Assembly (NCBI RefSeq): GCF_003932505.1
Contig: NZ_QZMU01000001.1
Location: 1,798,001 to 1,862,000, forward strand
Source of the DNA: Thiohalobacter thiocyanaticus
Lineage (GTDB): Bacteria; Pseudomonadota; Gammaproteobacteria; Thiohalobacterales; Thiohalobacteraceae
DNA: 64,000 nt
Reading direction: 5' to 3'
This document shows positions 20,235 through 28,842 of this stretch, piece by piece. The notes beneath the pieces were generated by a model, which was not told the origin of the DNA, did not search any database, and saw only the letters and a list, made by a program, of their open reading frames with translations. The translations under genes and the position numbers were made by a program. Positions within the stretch are counted from its first letter, which is position 1; every line of letters begins with the position of its first letter.

Positions 20235-21308
20235 ATGAATGCGCAGTTAACGCCCATGTCGCGCGAGAAGACGATCCTGGACAACATCACCACGGCCATC
20301 CTGGTCGTGGATCCCGAGTTGCGGGTGGAATACATGAACCCGGCGGCGGAGATGCTGCTGGCTCAGAGTGCCGGCCATGCCACTGGCCACAGTCTGCCCG
20401 AGCTGATGCCTGCCTCCGGGGCACTGCTCGACCGGGTGCGGGAGGCGCTGGACGAGAACCGCACCTACACCGAACGCGAGCTGGTACTGACGCTGCACCA
20501 GGGCAGCGAGGTGACTGTGGACTGCACCCTGTCGCCGCGCCAGGACGGGGGTCCGCCGGCCCAGGTGCTGATCGAGCTGATCCAGGTCGACCGCCATCTG
20601 CGCATCAGCCGCGAGGAGAACCTGCTGGAGCAGAGCCAGGCCATGCGCCAGCTGGTGCGCGGTCTGGCCCACGAGATCAAGAACCCCCTGGGCGGCCTGC
20701 GCGGTGCGGCCCAGCTGCTGGAGCGCGAGCTGGAATCCGAGGAACTGAAGGAGTATACCCGCATCATCATCGGCGAGGCCGACCGCCTGCGGGCCCTGGT
20801 CAACCGCATGCTGGGCCCGCACAACCTGCCGCAGAAGCGGCTGAGCAATATCCACCAGATACTGGAGCATGTGCGCAGCCTGGTGATCGCCGAAAGCCAC
20901 CGTGAGATCGAGGTCGAGCGTGACTACGACCCCAGCATCCCGGACTTCGATGTCGACCCCGAGATGCTGATCCAGGCCATCCTCAACATCATGCGCAACG
21001 CCGCCCGCGCCATGGAGGGCCATGGCACCATCCGGTTGCGGACCCGGACGTTGCGCCAGTTCACCATCGGCCAGCGGCGTCATCGTCTGGTGCTGCGCCT
21101 GGACGTGGAGGACAACGGCCCCGGCATCCCGCCCGAGCTGATGGAAACCATCTTCTATCCCATGGTCACCGGGCAGGCGGAAGGCACCGGCCTGGGCCTG
21201 TCGATTTCGCAATCCCTGATCAACCTGCACGGCGGCCTGATCGAGTGTGAGAGCACGCCCGGCAGGACCATGTTTACTGTACTGTTACCGCTGGAGCCTC
21301 TGGAATGA
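20235..21308 (+). CDS. ntrB: Nitrogen regulation sensor kinase NtrB (GlnL)
   Basis: A 357-residue soluble histidine kinase/phosphatase that phosphorylates NtrC when nitrogen is short, under control of PII. The N-terminal PAS domain (about 12-115) includes ILDNITTAILVVDPELRVEY. The dimerisation H-box is RGLAHEIKNPLGGLRGAA with His146, and the ATPase has N-box NIMRNAARAMEG, G1 VEDNGPGIPPEL and G2 GTGLGLSIS. There are no membrane segments, as expected. It overlaps ntrC as ATGA. Confidence 0.96.
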   Translation: MNAQLTPMSREKTILDNITTAILVVDPELRVEYMNPAAEMLLAQSAGHATGHSLPELMPASGALLDRVREALDENRTYTERELVLTLHQGSEVTVDCTLSPRQDGGPPAQVLIELIQVDRHLRISREENLLEQSQAMRQLVRGLAHEIKNPLGGLRGAAQLLERELESEELKEYTRIIIGEADRLRALVNRMLGPHNLPQKRLSNIHQILEHVRSLVIAESHREIEVERDYDPSIPDFDVDPEMLIQAILNIMRNAARAMEGHGTIRLRTRTLRQFTIGQRRHRLVLRLDVEDNGPGIPPELMETIFYPMVTGQAEGTGLGLSISQSLINLHGGLIECESTPGRTMFTVLLPLEPLE

Positions 21309-22738
21309 CGCAACAGGAAAGCATATGGGTGATCGATGACGATCGCTCCATCCGCTGGGTGCTGGAGAAGGCGCTCAAGCAGGCCGGCATGGACGTGTCC
21401 AGCTTTGCCAGCGCCGCCGGCGTGCTCGATGCACTGGAACAGGGACATCCCGACGCCCTGGTCAGCGATATCCGCATGCCCGGGATCGACGGTCTGGCCC
21501 TGCTCAACCAGATCCGGGACCGCTATCCGGATCTGCCGGTCATCATCATGACCGCGCATTCAGACCTGGACAGTGCGGTCTCGGCTTACGAGGGCGGCGC
21601 CTTCGAATACCTGCCAAAGCCCTTCGACGTGGACGAGGCCGTGGCACTGGTGCGGCGCGCGGTGGACCACCGGCGCAAGCAGGCGCTACAGGGCAGCAGT
21701 CGAGCCGAGAGCACCGATACCCCCGAGATCATCGGCGAGGCGCCGGCCATGCAGGAGGTGTTCCGCGCCATCGGCCGGCTGTCGCGTTCCAACATCACGG
21801 TGCTGATCAACGGCGAGTCCGGCACCGGCAAAGAGCTGGTGGCGCACGCCCTGCACCGGCACAGTCCGCGCAGCAATGCGCCTTTCATCGCACTCAACAT
21901 GGCCGCGATCCCGCGTGACCTGCTGGAATCCGAGTTGTTCGGCCATGAGCGCGGCGCCTTCACCGGCGCCCAGAACCGCCGCACCGGGCGGTTCGAGCAG
22001 GCCGACGGCGGCACCCTGTTCCTGGACGAGATCGGCGACATGCCGGCCGAACTGCAGACCCGCCTGTTGCGGGTGCTGGCCGACGGTGAGTTCTACCGGG
22101 TCGGCGGTCACACCCCGATCCAGGTCGACGTGCGCATCATCGCCGCCACCCACCAGAACCTGGAGCAGCTGGTGCGCGAGGGCCGGTTCCGCGAGGACCT
22201 GTTCCACCGCCTCAACGTCATCCGTATCCACATCCCGCCGGTGCGGGAACGGCGCGAGGACATCCCGCTGCTGTTGCGGTTCTTTCTGGATCAGGCCGCG
22301 CGTGAACTCAATGTCGAGCCCAAGCGGGTGCGGCCCGAGGTGGTCGAGTTCCTGCAGCGTCAGGAATGGCCGGGTAATGTGCGCCAGATCGAGAACCTGT
22401 GCCGCTGGCTCACGGTGATGGCCTCCAGTCAGGAGGTGCACATGGACGATCTGCCGCCGGAGCTGCTGGCCGAGGAGGCCGGACCGGTGGACCAGGGCGC
22501 CGACTGGGAGCGGGCCCTGCAGCAGTGGGCCGAGCGGGAACTCGGTCGCGGTGAGACCGGCCTGCTCGACCGCGCCACCCCGGCCTTCGAGCGCATCATG
22601 ATTGATGCCGCCCTGCGCCAGACCCATGGCCGGCGCCAGGACGCAGCCCGCCTGCTCGGCTGGGGCCGCAACACCCTCACGCGCAAGATCAAGGAGCTGG
22701 AGCTGGAGGAGATGAAGGGCCGGACGGTGGGGCATTGA
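21305..22738 (+). CDS. ntrC: Nitrogen regulation response regulator NtrC (GlnG)
   Basis: A 477-residue sigma-54 activator. The receiver domain has the acidic pocket IDDDRS and phospho-acceptor Asp55 in [10 protein letters not shown]. The AAA+ domain has Walker A GESGTGKE, the sigma-54 contact loop GAFTGA, and switch residues near [13 protein letters not shown]. The C-terminal Fis-type helix-turn-helix is [20 protein letters not shown]. It would act on the enhancers at 17734-17781 and 20041. The start overlaps the ntrB stop, so the two are made together. Confidence 0.97.
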   Translation: MTQQESIWVIDDDRSIRWVLEKALKQAGMDVSSFASAAGVLDALEQGHPDALVSDIRMPGIDGLALLNQIRDRYPDLPVIIMTAHSDLDSAVSAYEGGAFEYLPKPFDVDEAVALVRRAVDHRRKQALQGSSRAESTDTPEIIGEAPAMQEVFRAIGRLSRSNITVLINGESGTGKELVAHALHRHSPRSNAPFIALNMAAIPRDLLESELFGHERGAFTGAQNRRTGRFEQADGGTLFLDEIGDMPAELQTRLLRVLADGEFYRVGGHTPIQVDVRIIAATHQNLEQLVREGRFREDLFHRLNVIRIHIPPVRERREDIPLLLRFFLDQAARELNVEPKRVRPEVVEFLQRQEWPGNVRQIENLCRWLTVMASSQEVHMDDLPPELLAEEAGPVDQGADWERALQQWAERELGRGETGLLDRATPAFERIMIDAALRQTHGRRQDAARLLGWGRNTLTRKIKELELEEMKGRTVGH

Positions 22739-22744
22739 CCATGG

Positions 22745-22970
22745 GGGTTCATGGACACGGATGAACACGAATGAACACGGATAATGCGTGAAGCGGTAGG
22801 CAGTAACAAAGACCGCACGGCCCGGTTCCGGCAGTGGCAGGTTTGCCGGGAACGCTGCGCTTATCCCGACGTACGCACTGAGTAATGATCTGCGACATGT
22901 TGGGTTACGGTGCTACGCACCTAGCCCAACCTACATTCATTTCCGTGTATTCCGTGGCGCTCTTCTCCAG
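22745..22970. repeat. Mixed repeats between ntrC and the msh locus
   Basis: The gap between convergent ntrC and the PilM-like gene holds three repeat pieces: tandem GGATGAACACGAATGAACAC at about 22752-22785, a GGGTTA-family inverted repeat at 22898-22934 (TGTTGGGTTACGG, then CTAGCCCAACCTAC), and a CACGGAA-family half-site at about 22943-22965 (TTCCGTGTATTCCGTGGCGC). No gene is seen. Confidence 0.7.
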
Positions 22971-23903
22971 TCACAACGCCTTCCCCTCCTCCCGCAGCGC
23001 CGCGCTGACCGCCAGCAGGCCGTGGGCCCAGGTTTCGGCATCGGCCTCGGCGCCGGGGAAGATGAGTTCGGGTTCAATCAGGCGTCCCTCGAGCCCGACC
23101 TGTGCATGCAGTTCACTGGCCAGCCCGGGCAGCGCCTCGGCAGTCGGGGCGATGTAGAGGTGATTGATCGGCGCCTGCTGGAAGTAGCGGTCGTAATAGT
23201 CCATGGAGCGCTGAATCTCCAGCGCCAGGCTGGACACCGCCATGGCGCGACGGTCGGGATCCGGGTCGGCGAGTGCAGCGTGGCCCAGCTCGATGGTGCG
23301 GGCCAGATACAGGGTATTGGCCCGGCACAGGGCGATCAGGCCGCGCCCGGCCTCCAGGTACATCAGCGCCACGCCCTGTTCCTGTTCCGGCAGGCGCGCG
23401 GCGAGATTGCGCAACGCAAGCTCAGGGATGTCGATCACCGCCAGTGACAGGCCGGCCTGCTGCATCGCCTCGGCGATGTGCTGGATCTGGCTGCTGCGGG
23501 TAACCACCACATAGATCTGCTCCTGCACGCCGCCCGCGCCGCTGGGCGGGGCGTCGAACACGTCCACCACGGCATCGTCGATATGGAAGTCGATCAGATC
23601 CTTGATCTGCCAGCGCACGGCCGCCTTGATCTCGTTGGGCGGCACCTTCGGCATGTCCACCAGCAGCAGCTGATAACTGCCCAGCGGCAGCACACAGTGC
23701 ACCGCTGCGCGGCCGGGTCTGTGCTGCTGGAGCAGCTGTCCCAGGTTGTCGGTGTCGCCGGCGCCCGGCAGATGGGCCAGGTCCAGCAGCCGCGGCGCGG
23801 CCTCGGTGCCGTTGACCCGGGCCAGGCTCGCGCCCGATTCACGCAGCAGCAGCCCGGCCTGTTCGCCGTTGCCGCCGCGGTTGTGAAAGGAGAATAAGGC
23901 CAT
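22971..23903 (-). CDS. PilM-like (MshI-type) pilus assembly ATPase-fold protein
   Basis: A 310-residue protein related to PilM and to the MSHA protein MshI: an actin/FtsA-like cytoplasmic component of type IV pilus assembly. Supporting stretches are CVLPLGSYQLLLVDMPKVPP, EIKAAVRWQIKDLIDFHIDD and SSLALEIQRSMDYYDRYFQQ. It starts at ATG 23903 (MALFSFHNRGG) after GGAGAATAAGGCC. It is the last gene of the leftward locus, far from its usual partner, the PilN-like gene at 35426. Readings upstream to 24029 run inside the previous gene and are not supported. Confidence 0.82.
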   Translation of the reverse strand: MALFSFHNRGGNGEQAGLLLRESGASLARVNGTEAAPRLLDLAHLPGAGDTDNLGQLLQQHRPGRAAVHCVLPLGSYQLLLVDMPKVPPNEIKAAVRWQIKDLIDFHIDDAVVDVFDAPPSGAGGVQEQIYVVVTRSSQIQHIAEAMQQAGLSLAVIDIPELALRNLAARLPEQEQGVALMYLEAGRGLIALCRANTLYLARTIELGHAALADPDPDRRAMAVSSLALEIQRSMDYYDRYFQQAPINHLYIAPTAEALPGLASELHAQVGLEGRLIEPELIFPGAEADAETWAHGLLAVSAALREEGKAL

Positions 23904-23914
23904 GGTTGTCGTCC

Positions 23915-25207
23915 CTAGTTGATGATTTCCCACCAGCGCGAGAGCAGCACCGCGCTGCCGCCGCCGCCCGTTGCTGAAACATGAACACCATTCAGATGTG
24001 TGCCGGTTGGCGATGCCATGGTGGACCAATTGCCATCGTACTGCACAATCTCGCCATTGCGGCCGACGGCGAAGCAGTTGTCGTCGGCGTCGGCTTCGCA
24101 GGCAATCCCGTGCAGATGACGGTTGGTGGGTGAGCCGACATCCAGCCAGCTGCCAGTGCCGTTTCCGTGCAGCAAAGTCCCGTTATGGCCGCTGGCGACA
24201 CAGAAATTGTCTGTGGGGCAGGCAATGTCATAAAGCTGCCGGTTGGTGTCTGAATTATTCCCACCCCAGAAACCAATGCCGAAAAAGACACCGCGTTCGC
24301 GGATTGTGCCATTGGCGCCTACTGCGAAACAGTGATTGTCGTTATTGGGCAGACAGGCAATGCCATTGAGATTTCGGTTATTGCTGTTCCATTCTAAAGT
24401 GGAAGGCCAGGCTGCGATGGCACCGTTGTCACCTGCAAAGTAGCAGCGACCGGTATCACAATACACATCGTTGTAATCGCCTCCAGCAGCTGAGTTCCAG
24501 TCGCTGCCATTCCAGTAATAAATGCCGCCGCTGCCTACCGCGAAACAGGAATCCGGTTCGTCGGGCTCACAGGCCACGCCCTCAAAGTTACCTCCGCCGG
24601 GCGAGACATCACTCCAGGCGCTGCCGTCCCAGTGCAGAATGGTGCCGCCGTCGCCAACGGCAAAGCATTCGTTATCCGCACAGGTGATGTCATTGAGGTT
24701 ATTGCCGGTGCCGGAGACCTCCAGGGCCCAGGCGCTGCCGTTGTAGCTGAGCAGGGTGCCACCGGCGCCCACCGCCCAGGTGCCACCGCCGGCCTGGGGG
24801 CTGAGCAGGCCCTCAACCGTGCGCTGCGCGCGCAGGCTGGTGCCGCCGAACAGCACCCGGCCCGTGACCCGGACCCGGCAGTCGCTGCCGACCTCGGCAG
24901 CCTGGGTGGTCTGAAAATCCCCGCGGCCGAAATCCACCGGCGAGCCCGTGACCAGATCCAGGCAGGCAATGCCGTCGGCCAGCCGTGCGGCAGCGTGCTC
25001 CAGTCCGGTCTCGGCCAGGAACAGGGCATCAACCGCATCGGCCTGCAGAGCGGAGTCGGTGACATCGGTCGAAGACAGGCGCAGGGTGACATCGCCCAGC
25101 ACCACCATGACCACCACCAGGAACACGGCCGCGACCACCAGGGCGGCACCGCGCTGGCGGGCCGGCGGCGTAAACACGATCGGGCGTGACAGGGCGACGC
25201 GGTTCAT
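23915..25207 (-). CDS. MshP/PilX-like pilus protein with C-terminal seven-repeat propeller-like domain
   Basis: A 430-residue protein. The N-terminus (about 1-140) is like MshP/PilX: a basic start, RGAALVVAAVFLVVVMVVLG as the membrane helix, then SALQADAVDALFLAETGLEH. From about 141 it contains seven repeats of some 35-48 residues, each with a form of CFAVGDGGTILHWDGSAW and ending in a short Cys-containing turn (ITCADNEC, VACEPDEPDSC, VYCDTGRC, IACLPNNDNHC, IACPTDNFC, IACEADADDNC). This suggests a disulfide-braced seven-bladed beta-propeller exposed outside the cell, perhaps an adhesin at the pilus tip. The repeat count is by eye. The start overlaps the mshO stop. Confidence 0.8.
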   Translation of the reverse strand: MNRVALSRPIVFTPPARQRGAALVVAAVFLVVVMVVLGDVTLRLSSTDVTDSALQADAVDALFLAETGLEHAAARLADGIACLDLVTGSPVDFGRGDFQTTQAAEVGSDCRVRVTGRVLFGGTSLRAQRTVEGLLSPQAGGGTWAVGAGGTLLSYNGSAWALEVSGTGNNLNDITCADNECFAVGDGGTILHWDGSAWSDVSPGGGNFEGVACEPDEPDSCFAVGSGGIYYWNGSDWNSAAGGDYNDVYCDTGRCYFAGDNGAIAAWPSTLEWNSNNRNLNGIACLPNNDNHCFAVGANGTIRERGVFFGIGFWGGNNSDTNRQLYDIACPTDNFCVASGHNGTLLHGNGTGSWLDVGSPTNRHLHGIACEADADDNCFAVGRNGEIVQYDGNWSTMASPTGTHLNGVHVSATGGGGSAVLLSRWWEIIN

Positions 25208-25758
25208 TCCTGCTGCCTCAGGGCCACGCGGGTGCGCTGCGGATAACTGTTGCCATTCGCATCCTGCAGCACCAGTTCGAATTCGACGAAGGCGATGTCG
25301 GAAGTGGAGGTCGCGGCGGTAACGCCGTCGGCCTGATAGTAGGCGAGGGCAAAGCTGGCGACCTGATCGGTCAGGGTGTGCGCGCCGCCCGGGGTGTCGT
25401 ATTCCAGTGTGATCGGATTGCCGCTGCCGTCGATGCTGACGGTGGTCACGGTAACGCCGTCGGCCTCCAGCCGGTCGAAGGACAGGTTGCTGGCGGTGGG
25501 GAAGCCGTTGAAATCATACTGCGCCGGCGCGGCCGGGTCGCGGCGTACGCTGCGGATTTCGCGCGCCAGGCGCTCGCTGGCCAGACGCAGCTTGCTGAGT
25601 GTGGTGACGATGTCACGGCTGCCAAGATAGGCCTGGGCGCCGTGGCTGATGGTATAGGCCGTCACACCACCGAGGATGGACAGAATCATGATGGTGACCA
25701 CCATCTCGATCAGGCTGAAGCCGTGGCTGCGGCGTGGGTGTGTGATCGAAGGGCGCAT
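25204..25758 (-). CDS. mshO: MshO-like minor pilin
   Basis: A 184-residue prepilin. A short leader ends in G before the class III cleavage and methylation motif FSLIE (RSHGFSLIEMVVTIMILSIL). A long N-terminal helix follows, then a beta-rich globular part. The leader, PulG/PilW-like body and place between mshD and mshP fit MshO, but the assignment rests partly on gene order. It overlaps the downstream gene by four bases and touches mshD upstream. Confidence 0.75.
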   Translation of the reverse strand: MRPSITHPRRSHGFSLIEMVVTIMILSILGGVTAYTISHGAQAYLGSRDIVTTLSKLRLASERLAREIRSVRRDPAAPAQYDFNGFPTASNLSFDRLEADGVTVTTVSIDGSGNPITLEYDTPGGAHTLTDQVASFALAYYQADGVTAATSTSDIAFVEFELVLQDANGNSYPQRTRVALRQQE

Positions 25759-26156
25759 CAGTAGTCAGCCACCATCAGGCTGGTTTCGGCTCTTACCTGG
25801 CCGTCGGCATCGGTTACCGTGATGACGACCTCGCGGCAGTCGAGTACCGGGCAGGCCGGCCCGGCATAGACCGAGACCTGGGTGTTGCGGGTGTAGCCGT
25901 TGAAATTGCCGGTGAGCGTTTCGGTGGTGGTGCCGGCTGGCACGGCCGCATAGTCGTTCAGGCGGCGGTCGGACAGCAGCTGTTCCGCGCGTTCCTGTGC
26001 CAATTGGCTCGCGGTCTGGATGTGCTCGTCCAGCATCCAGCTGCGCGCGCTCTGCATGAACTGGCTGCCGATGGCCAGCGAGGCCAGGGCCAGGATGACA
26101 ATCACCATCACCAGCTCGATCAGGCTGAAGCCGGTTTGTTTTTTATGAATGGCCAC
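25758..26156 (-). CDS. mshD: MshD-like minor pilin
   Basis: A 132-residue prepilin with leader VAIHKKQTG and the motif FSLIELVMVIVILAL. Two Cys near the C-terminus (GPACPVLDCREV) may form a disulfide. No ATG lies just before the leader; the only suitable start is GTG at 26156-26154, which falls inside a CACGGAA-family repeat (the CCGTGG of its reverse strand). An open frame continues upstream to 26333 but is composed of repeat-derived residues. Gene order between mshC and mshO supports MshD. Confidence 0.72.
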   Translation of the reverse strand: MAIHKKQTGFSLIELVMVIVILALASLAIGSQFMQSARSWMLDEHIQTASQLAQERAEQLLSDRRLNDYAAVPAGTTTETLTGNFNGYTRNTQVSVYAGPACPVLDCREVVITVTDADGQVRAETSLMVADY

Positions 26157-26366
26157 GGAAAACACGGAAAGCACGGACGAATCAGTGTCGCGATGGTAAC
26201 TGCGGGATTTGTCATGTCGACGCAGGCCGGTATCCGGAAGCCAGGGCGGCTCGTGAAGACCGGCCGGGGCCGGTGCCGGCGCAGGCCGGTACCGGGATGA
26301 CGGATAGCGCAATTGTTCTCCGTGGCTATTCACTTGTCCGTGCTTTCCGTGTTTTCCGTGGCCATT
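26148..26366. repeat. Inverted pair of CACGGAA repeats between mshC and mshD
   Basis: GGCCACGGAAAACACGGAAA at 26151-26170 (arm about 26148-26178) is mirrored by TTTCCGTGTTTTCCGTGGCC at 26345-26364 (arm about 26336-26366). The arms are almost identical over 31 bases. The left arm supplies the mshD GTG start. The central part is rich in CCGG and shows no gene. Confidence 0.85.
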
Positions 26367-26367
26367 T

Positions 26368-26811
26368 TCAAGGCCCGCTCACGAAACCGGTGACCGGTGC
26401 CACGCTCACGGCGGCCGTGTCGCTGCTGCCGCTGAGGCTGAAGCTCACCGCCGCACCGGCCAGGCTGCCGCCGCTCACCGGCCGACCCATGGAATCGAAC
26501 TCGATTGGACCGCCGCCGAGGCTGACACCGTTGTCGAGCGTCTGGATGAAATTCTGCTGGGTGGCGGGGTCGGAGATGACACTGGCACCGTCGGTGACCC
26601 GGTAGCCGCCGCCGGTGGCTTCCAGCCGCAGCGTCCGGCCCTGCTGCATGGCCAGCATCTGGGTATGGCGCAGATCGCGCGCCAGCTGTTCGGCCTGGGC
26701 GCTGACCGTGGCGTCACCGAACGACCAGCGGGTGCCGACATAGGCCGCCAGCACGGCCATGACCAGCATGACCACGATCAGTTCGATCAGTGTGAATCCC
26801 TGTTGTCGCAT
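26368..26811 (-). CDS. mshC: MshC-like minor pilin
   Basis: A 147-residue GspH/FimT-like prepilin: MRQQG leader, then FTLIELIVVMLVMAVLAAYV, a helix containing SAQAEQLARDLRHTQMLAMQ (typical of GspH-type pseudopilins) and a beta-rich C-terminus. ATG 26811 has GGAAACG nearby; further upstream codons to 26865 overlap the hairpin and are not used. It lies between the major pilin and mshD. Confidence 0.78.
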   Translation of the reverse strand: MRQQGFTLIELIVVMLVMAVLAAYVGTRWSFGDATVSAQAEQLARDLRHTQMLAMQQGRTLRLEATGGGYRVTDGASVISDPATQQNFIQTLDNGVSLGGGPIEFDSMGRPVSGGSLAGAAVSFSLSGSSDTAAVSVAPVTGFVSGP

Positions 26812-26838
26812 GACGCCGTTTCCTTCCGGTGCCCGGGA

Positions 26839-26874
26839 CGCAAAAGGGTGGGCACGATGGCCCACCCTTTTGCG
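26839..26874. terminator. Strong bidirectional terminator-like hairpin between mshA and mshC
   Basis: CGCAAAAGGGTGGGC (26839-26853) pairs perfectly with GCCCACCCTTTTGCG (26860-26874) around a six-base loop. The A-run and T-run on the two sides make it a terminator in either direction. Placed right after the major pilin gene, it could give high mshA mRNA with lower read-through into the minor pilin genes. Confidence 0.85.
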
Positions 26875-26906
26875 CGTACTTACAGCCAGTGGGCCGTCAG
26901 GCCGTA

Positions 26907-27272
26907 TCAGATGTTCCCGACACAGCGGACGGTGTCACCGACAGCGCTGGTCGCCGTGGAGCAGTTGGTATCGGTGAAGGTCGGTACCGTGGAGACGGTG
27001 CCGCCGATATCCACTTCGACGCCGGTGCCGACGGCATTGATGTTTTCGCCCTGCACATAGGTTTCCAGCTCGGTGACGGTCGGGAAGCGCTTCAGGTCGG
27101 CGATGGCCACTGCATGGGCAGCCTTGACGGCACCGCTCATGCCCCGCTCCGCTGCGGTCTGGGCCTCGGATTCCAGATCGACGAAAATCGGCGTGGCAAT
27201 GGCCCCCAGAATACCGAGGATGACGATCACCATCACCAGCTCGATCAGGGTAAAACCGGATTGACGTTTCAT
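26907..27272 (-). CDS. mshA: MshA/MshB-like major type IV pilin
   Basis: A 121-residue prepilin with a short leader MKRQSG and FTLIELVMVIVILGILGAIA, followed by ATPIFVDLESEAQTAAERGM. Two Cys near the C-terminus (TNCSTATSAV, then RCVGNI) can close the pilin D-loop. The short size, SD (AAAGGAGC) and downstream hairpin suit a major subunit. Whether it is MshA or MshB cannot be settled from sequence, as only one such gene is present. Confidence 0.82.
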   Translation of the reverse strand: MKRQSGFTLIELVMVIVILGILGAIATPIFVDLESEAQTAAERGMSGAVKAAHAVAIADLKRFPTVTELETYVQGENINAVGTGVEVDIGGTVSTVPTFTDTNCSTATSAVGDTVRCVGNI

Positions 27273-27330
27273 GTTCGTGCTCCTTTGCTCGAGATATCAT
27301 CCACATGGGGTCACTGCCCTGTGTATGGCT

Positions 27331-27375
27331 GTTAGCGTCCCGGGATCCGGAAACCTTTAGGGGTCGGGCGCTAAC
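27331..27375. promoter_or_regulatory. Long hairpin upstream of the major pilin gene
   Basis: GTTAGCG (27331-27337) and CGCTAAC (27369-27375) form a perfect stem, extended by CCCG/CGGG with one bulge, followed on the plus strand by TTTTTG. Read leftward, it lies about 60 bases before mshA and would form a structured 5' leader. Next to it, 27415-27436 carries a CCTCTCCCC...GGGGAGAGG palindrome that could end mshG transcription. No promoter could be fixed here. Confidence 0.45.
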
Positions 27376-27441
27376 TTTTTGTGGGTGAAAGCTCCGCCCC
27401 TCACCCGCGGCCCCTCTCCCCGAGGGGGAGAGGGGGCGGGA

Positions 27442-28680
27442 TCAGGTGCCCGGGGTCGGCTTGCCCAGGATGGCGCCGGCCATGCCCCACATGGGCAGGA
27501 AGATGCCCAGGGCCAGCACCAGTACCATGATGCCGATGACCACGGTCAGGATGGGCTCGATGCTGCCGGCCAGGCGCTCGATGCTGTACTCCACCTCCTG
27601 GTCGTAGTAGCGGGCGACCTCGCCCAGCAGCTCGTCCAGGGTGCCGGACTGTTCGCCCACCGCCATCATCTGCAGCACCAGCGGATCGAACAGGCCGGAG
27701 GCTACCGCCGTGTTGGTGATGGAGTCGCCGCGCTCGATGCCGGTCCGCATGGCCAGCACCCGGTCTTCGAAATAGTGGTTGTCCACCGCCTTCGAGATCA
27801 CGGTGAGCGTGGTCATCAGCGGCACGCCGGCCTTGTGCGCCAGGCTGAACAGGCGCGCATAGCGTGACAGGGTGGCTTTTTCCAGCACCGTGCCGACCAA
27901 CGGCAGACGCAGCTTGAAGCGGTCCCAGCGGTAACGGCCCGATTCGCTGTTCAGATACAGCTTCAGCCCGAAGAACAGTCCGAACAGCAGGAGCAGCAGC
28001 AGCGGCCACTGGTGGACGAAGAAATCCGACATGCCGATCAGGAAGCGGGTCATCACCGGCAGTTCGGCGTCATAGCGTGCGAACACGTCCTTGAAGGCTG
28101 GGATGACGAATATATTGATTATGGCCAGCGCGATGGCGATGGCGCTGATAACGAAGATGGGATAGCGCAGCGCGGACTTGATCTGGTCGCGGGTCTTTTT
28201 CTCGCGCTCCAGGTAATAGGCCAGCTGCAGGAAGATCTCCTCCAGCTGGCCGGTGGTCTCGCCCACACGCACCAGGCTGATATAGAAGGAACTGAAGATG
28301 GCTTCGTGCCGGGCCAGGGAACTGGCCAGATCGTGACCGGCCTCGAGCATTTCGCTGATCTCGCCCAGCGCTTTCGCCAGGGTGCGGTTGCGGGTGGTGC
28401 CGGTCAGGCCGTTCAATGCGGAGAGGATGGGTACGCCGGCGCGCAGCAGGCTGTGCATCTGGCGGCTGAACTGGATCAGGTCGGCGAGCCTGACCTTCTC
28501 GGGGAAGATGTCGCTGAGGTCGCGGTTCCAGTGGCTTTTCACCTGTGCCGGGCGGATGTCGATGGGCACCAGCCCGCCCTCCAGCAGACGGCCGGCCACG
28601 GCATCGACGGTGTTGGCCTCCACCGTGCCCTCGATCGCGTCCCCGCGCGGTCCGCGGGCCTTGTAATCAAACAGCGGCAT
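27442..28680 (-). CDS. mshG: MSHA pilus inner-membrane platform protein MshG (PilC/GspF family)
   Basis: A 412-residue polytopic platform protein that works with the MshE motor. Two GspF domains are visible, each with the GVPL/ILSAL-type repeat: QMHSLLRAGVPILSALNGL and FSLAHKAGVPLMTTLTVI, and GETTGQLEEIF and GEQSGTLDELL as internal counterparts. Three membrane segments follow the usual layout (ALRYPIFVISAIAIALAIIN; WPLLLLLLFGLFFGLKLY; ILTVVIGIMVLVLALGIFLP). The start MPLFDYKARGPRGDAIEGTV is standard. Confidence 0.93.
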   Translation of the reverse strand: MPLFDYKARGPRGDAIEGTVEANTVDAVAGRLLEGGLVPIDIRPAQVKSHWNRDLSDIFPEKVRLADLIQFSRQMHSLLRAGVPILSALNGLTGTTRNRTLAKALGEISEMLEAGHDLASSLARHEAIFSSFYISLVRVGETTGQLEEIFLQLAYYLEREKKTRDQIKSALRYPIFVISAIAIALAIINIFVIPAFKDVFARYDAELPVMTRFLIGMSDFFVHQWPLLLLLLFGLFFGLKLYLNSESGRYRWDRFKLRLPLVGTVLEKATLSRYARLFSLAHKAGVPLMTTLTVISKAVDNHYFEDRVLAMRTGIERGDSITNTAVASGLFDPLVLQMMAVGEQSGTLDELLGEVARYYDQEVEYSIERLAGSIEPILTVVIGIMVLVLALGIFLPMWGMAGAILGKPTPGT

Positions 28681-28711
28681 GGTTGATGTTGGTTACCTGT
28701 CTGGTTTGGCC

Positions 28712-28830
28712 GTCATTGCGAGTCGCGCAGCGGCGAAGCAATCTCTTCACGACTGACAGTGCATTACGAGATTGCCGCGCTTCGCTCGCAATGACATCTC
28801 CCTTCTTTGCGCCTCCGCGCCTCTGCGTTT
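28712..28830. repeat. GTCATTGCGAG inverted repeat plus CAACGC-family half-site
   Basis: GTCATTGCGAGTCGCGCAGC (28712-28731) and GCGCTTCGCTCGCAATGAC (about 28777-28795) form an inverted pair of a second dispersed repeat, also seen at 37181-37327. At 28806-28830 a single arm of the CAACGC/GGCGC family follows (TTTGCGCCTCCGCGCCTCTG). No gene lies in the 28681-28842 gap. Confidence 0.75.
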
Positions 28831-28842
28831 CCATAACCCGGC

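Noticed and set aside
27331..27375. GTTAGCG...CGCTAAC as an integron attC site
   Set aside because: In attC the order is RYYYAAC first and GTTRRRY last. Here the ends are the other way round on both strands, there is no integrase and there are no cassette genes.
27273..27400. A c-di-GMP-I (GEMM) riboswitch in the leader of the major pilin
   Set aside because: Pieces such as CACAGGGCA and GGGACGC are present, but their order and the tetraloop/receptor layout do not match the GEMM consensus.
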